Of a stretch of 64,000 nt of DNA, positions 62,453 through 64,000 are shown in pieces. The DNA is taken from the NCBI RefSeq assembly GCF_011762005.1, contig NZ_JAASQU010000001.1, positions 186,001 through 250,000 on the forward strand. Reading direction: 5' to 3'. Every line of letters begins with the position of its first letter. Position 1 is the stretch's first letter. Both the position numbers and the translations under genes were made by a program. Origin of the DNA: Qipengyuania flava. GTDB lineage: Bacteria; Pseudomonadota; Alphaproteobacteria; Sphingomonadales; Sphingomonadaceae. The notes under the pieces were generated by a model. It did no database searches. It had not been told where the DNA came from and worked only from the letters and a program-made list of their open reading frames with translations.

Positions 62453-63742
62453 TCAGTCGGGGAACTCGCCATTGAGCCGCAGCACTTCGCCCGCAAGGTA
62501 GAGCGAGCCCGCGACCAGTACCGGCAGTCCGCCCTTGCGGATGCGCGCCAGCGCTTCGGGTACCGAATCGGCCCAGGTCGCGTCGGGCCCGAAGGCCTCG
62601 ACGTGGTGGAAGTCGTGATCGGGTACAGGGACCGCGGTGATGCTGGCGCAATTGGCCGCCAGCGGCCCGATCAGCGCGGCGGGGTCCTTCGCCTCGAGCA
62701 TGCCAAGAACCAGGTGCAGCCGCTGTCCTTCGAAATGCTGCGCCAGCGCGGCCCCCGCGCTCGGGTTGTGTCCCCCGTCGAGCCAGACCTCGTGCTCCTG
62801 CGTCAGCGGTCCGTCGGCCAGCCGCTGGAGCCGGGCGGGCCAATGTGCGCTGCGCAATCCTGCCTTCAAGGCTTCTTCGCCGACCGAAACCATGCTCTGA
62901 TGGCGTAGCAGGGCGATCGCCAGCGCCGCATTCTCTGCCTGATGCGCGCCGACCATCGACGGGACGGGCAGGTGCAATTCGCCCTTCGCGTCCGAATAGT
63001 GCAGCATGTGTCCCAGCGCGTCGGATGACCAATCGCGTCCGCGCATCGCAAGGAGCGAGCCGCGCTTTGCGGCGATCCGCTCGATCTCGGCAATGGCATC
63101 GTCGGGGTAATGCAGTGTGACGAGCGGTCGCCCCTGTTTGGCGATCCCGGCCTTTTCGAAGGCGATCCGTGCGAGCGGTTGCTCCGGCACGCCTTCTTCG
63201 GGCGCGAGCAGGAAGCGCTCGTGATCGATCCCCAATGCCGCAATGCCCGCAGCGGCCGGGCGCTCGAGCACGTTGGTGGCATCGAAACGTCCCCCGAGCC
63301 CCACTTCGATCACGCAGGCATCGGCCGGGACGCGGGCGAACTCGGTGAACGCCGCGGCGATCGTCACCTCGAAGAAGCTCGGGGCGAGATCCTCGCCGAT
63401 GTCGAGCACTTCGCCAAGCAGCTCGGCGAGCCTTTCGTCGTCGATCAGTTCGCCCGCGACGCGGATGCGCTCGTTGTAGCGCACGAGGTGCGGGCTGGTG
63501 GTGACATGCACGTGGTGTCCCTCGGCTTCGAGCATCGCGCGCAGGAAGGCGCAGGTCGAACCCTTGCCGTTGGTGCCCGCTACGTGGAACACCGGCGGAA
63601 GGCGCAGGTGCGGATTGCCGAGCCGATCAAGCAGCGCGCGGATCGTTGCGAGCCCGAGGCGCCCGTCGGGCACCGACAGGCGGCCCAGCCGGTCTAGCTG
63701 GCGCTGCACTGCGGGGCTTTCGGAGCGGGCGAAATCCCGCAT
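62453..63742 (-). CDS. folC: Bifunctional folylpolyglutamate/dihydrofolate synthase FolC
   Basis: A 429-residue Mur-ligase-fold enzyme that adds glutamate to dihydropteroate and folates. P-loop HVAGTNGKGSTCAFLRAMLE is at about 53-72; TSPHLVRYNERIRV is the next signature, followed by CVIEVGLGGRFDATNV and GIDHERFL. Its start is 8 bases after the accD stop on the same strand, so they form an operon, an order common in Proteobacteria. Confidence 0.95.
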   Translation of the reverse strand: MRDFARSESPAVQRQLDRLGRLSVPDGRLGLATIRALLDRLGNPHLRLPPVFHVAGTNGKGSTCAFLRAMLEAEGHHVHVTTSPHLVRYNERIRVAGELIDDERLAELLGEVLDIGEDLAPSFFEVTIAAAFTEFARVPADACVIEVGLGGRFDATNVLERPAAAGIAALGIDHERFLLAPEEGVPEQPLARIAFEKAGIAKQGRPLVTLHYPDDAIAEIERIAAKRGSLLAMRGRDWSSDALGHMLHYSDAKGELHLPVPSMVGAHQAENAALAIALLRHQSMVSVGEEALKAGLRSAHWPARLQRLADGPLTQEHEVWLDGGHNPSAGAALAQHFEGQRLHLVLGMLEAKDPAALIGPLAANCASITAVPVPDHDFHHVEAFGPDATWADSVPEALARIRKGGLPVLVAGSLYLAGEVLRLNGEFPD

Positions 63743-63750
63743 GCCGCGGC

Positions 63751-64000
<250 letters not shown>

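Overview
The window looks like chromosome of a GC-rich alphaproteobacterium of the order Sphingomonadales, most like the Erythrobacteraceae (this placement is inference). The grounds are protein style (DUF2062 next to the cell-cycle kinase CckA, single-domain CpdR, SapC, an alphaproteobacterial GTTC-N7-GTTC LexA box at recA, eukaryote-type NADP isocitrate dehydrogenase) and housekeeping gene order. I see no phage, transposon, integrase, CRISPR array or rRNA. One tRNA (Val-GAC) is present.

Layout. 0-5.4 kb: end of an outer-membrane barrel gene, then a leftward slt-greB-ialB-like group, dapA, and a zinc amidohydrolase-like gene. 5.4-17 kb: smpB, DUF2062-cckA, SOS-controlled recA with a structured 3' region and terminator, a GST, a UDP-glucose dehydrogenase/UDP-glucuronate epimerase pair, a methyltransferase and alaS. 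17-23 kb, leftward: a small disordered protein, a cysteine-cluster protein, a Kef-type antiporter, a GNAT-nitrilase fusion, icd and a small membrane peptide. 23.4-44 kb: a rightward exopolysaccharide (EPS) locus with initiating sugar transferase, flippase, two polymerase/ligase-type membrane proteins, four glycosyltransferases, two pyruvyltransferase-family proteins, a sulfotransferase, an acetyltransferase, a nitroreductase, gmd and fcl, and the Wza/Wzc export pair. Its first part (about 23.2-31.9 kb) is clearly AT-richer than the flanks. 44-48 kb: tRNA-Val, cpdR, an N-formylglutamate amidohydrolase, a probable small RNA, and manC-manA. 48-64 kb: secreted M48 protease, SapC, an FAD oxidoreductase, RhlE-type helicase, sterol-desaturase-like protein, uvrD with its own LexA-type box, two tandem secreted paralogues built of an 11-residue aromatic repeat, rsmD, a pseudouridine synthase, a Rieske oxygenase, an AmpG-type permease, folC and the end of accD.

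How the parts fit. manA and manC (46-48 kb) make GDP-mannose, which gmd and fcl inside the EPS locus convert to GDP-L-fucose. The ugd/epimerase pair at 11-13 kb supplies UDP-uronic acids. The EPS is therefore predicted to be a fucose- and possibly uronate-containing polymer carrying pyruvate, acetate and sulfate. CckA and CpdR belong to one phosphorelay (CckA-ChpT-CtrA/CpdR) but are encoded 35 kb apart. recA and uvrD both carry GTTC-N7-GTTC boxes.

The strongest candidates for something undescribed are a ~100-nt small RNA at 45,859-45,960 on the minus strand (promoter, two hairpins, an anti-Shine-Dalgarno stretch and a U-tailed terminator) and the tandem 11-residue-repeat secreted proteins at 56.9-58.1 kb, each behind a GGAAC box. 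The three-way-junction fold after recA and the overlapping alternative hairpins upstream of icd are weaker but worth testing. All family assignments come from reading motifs by eye; no database search was run.
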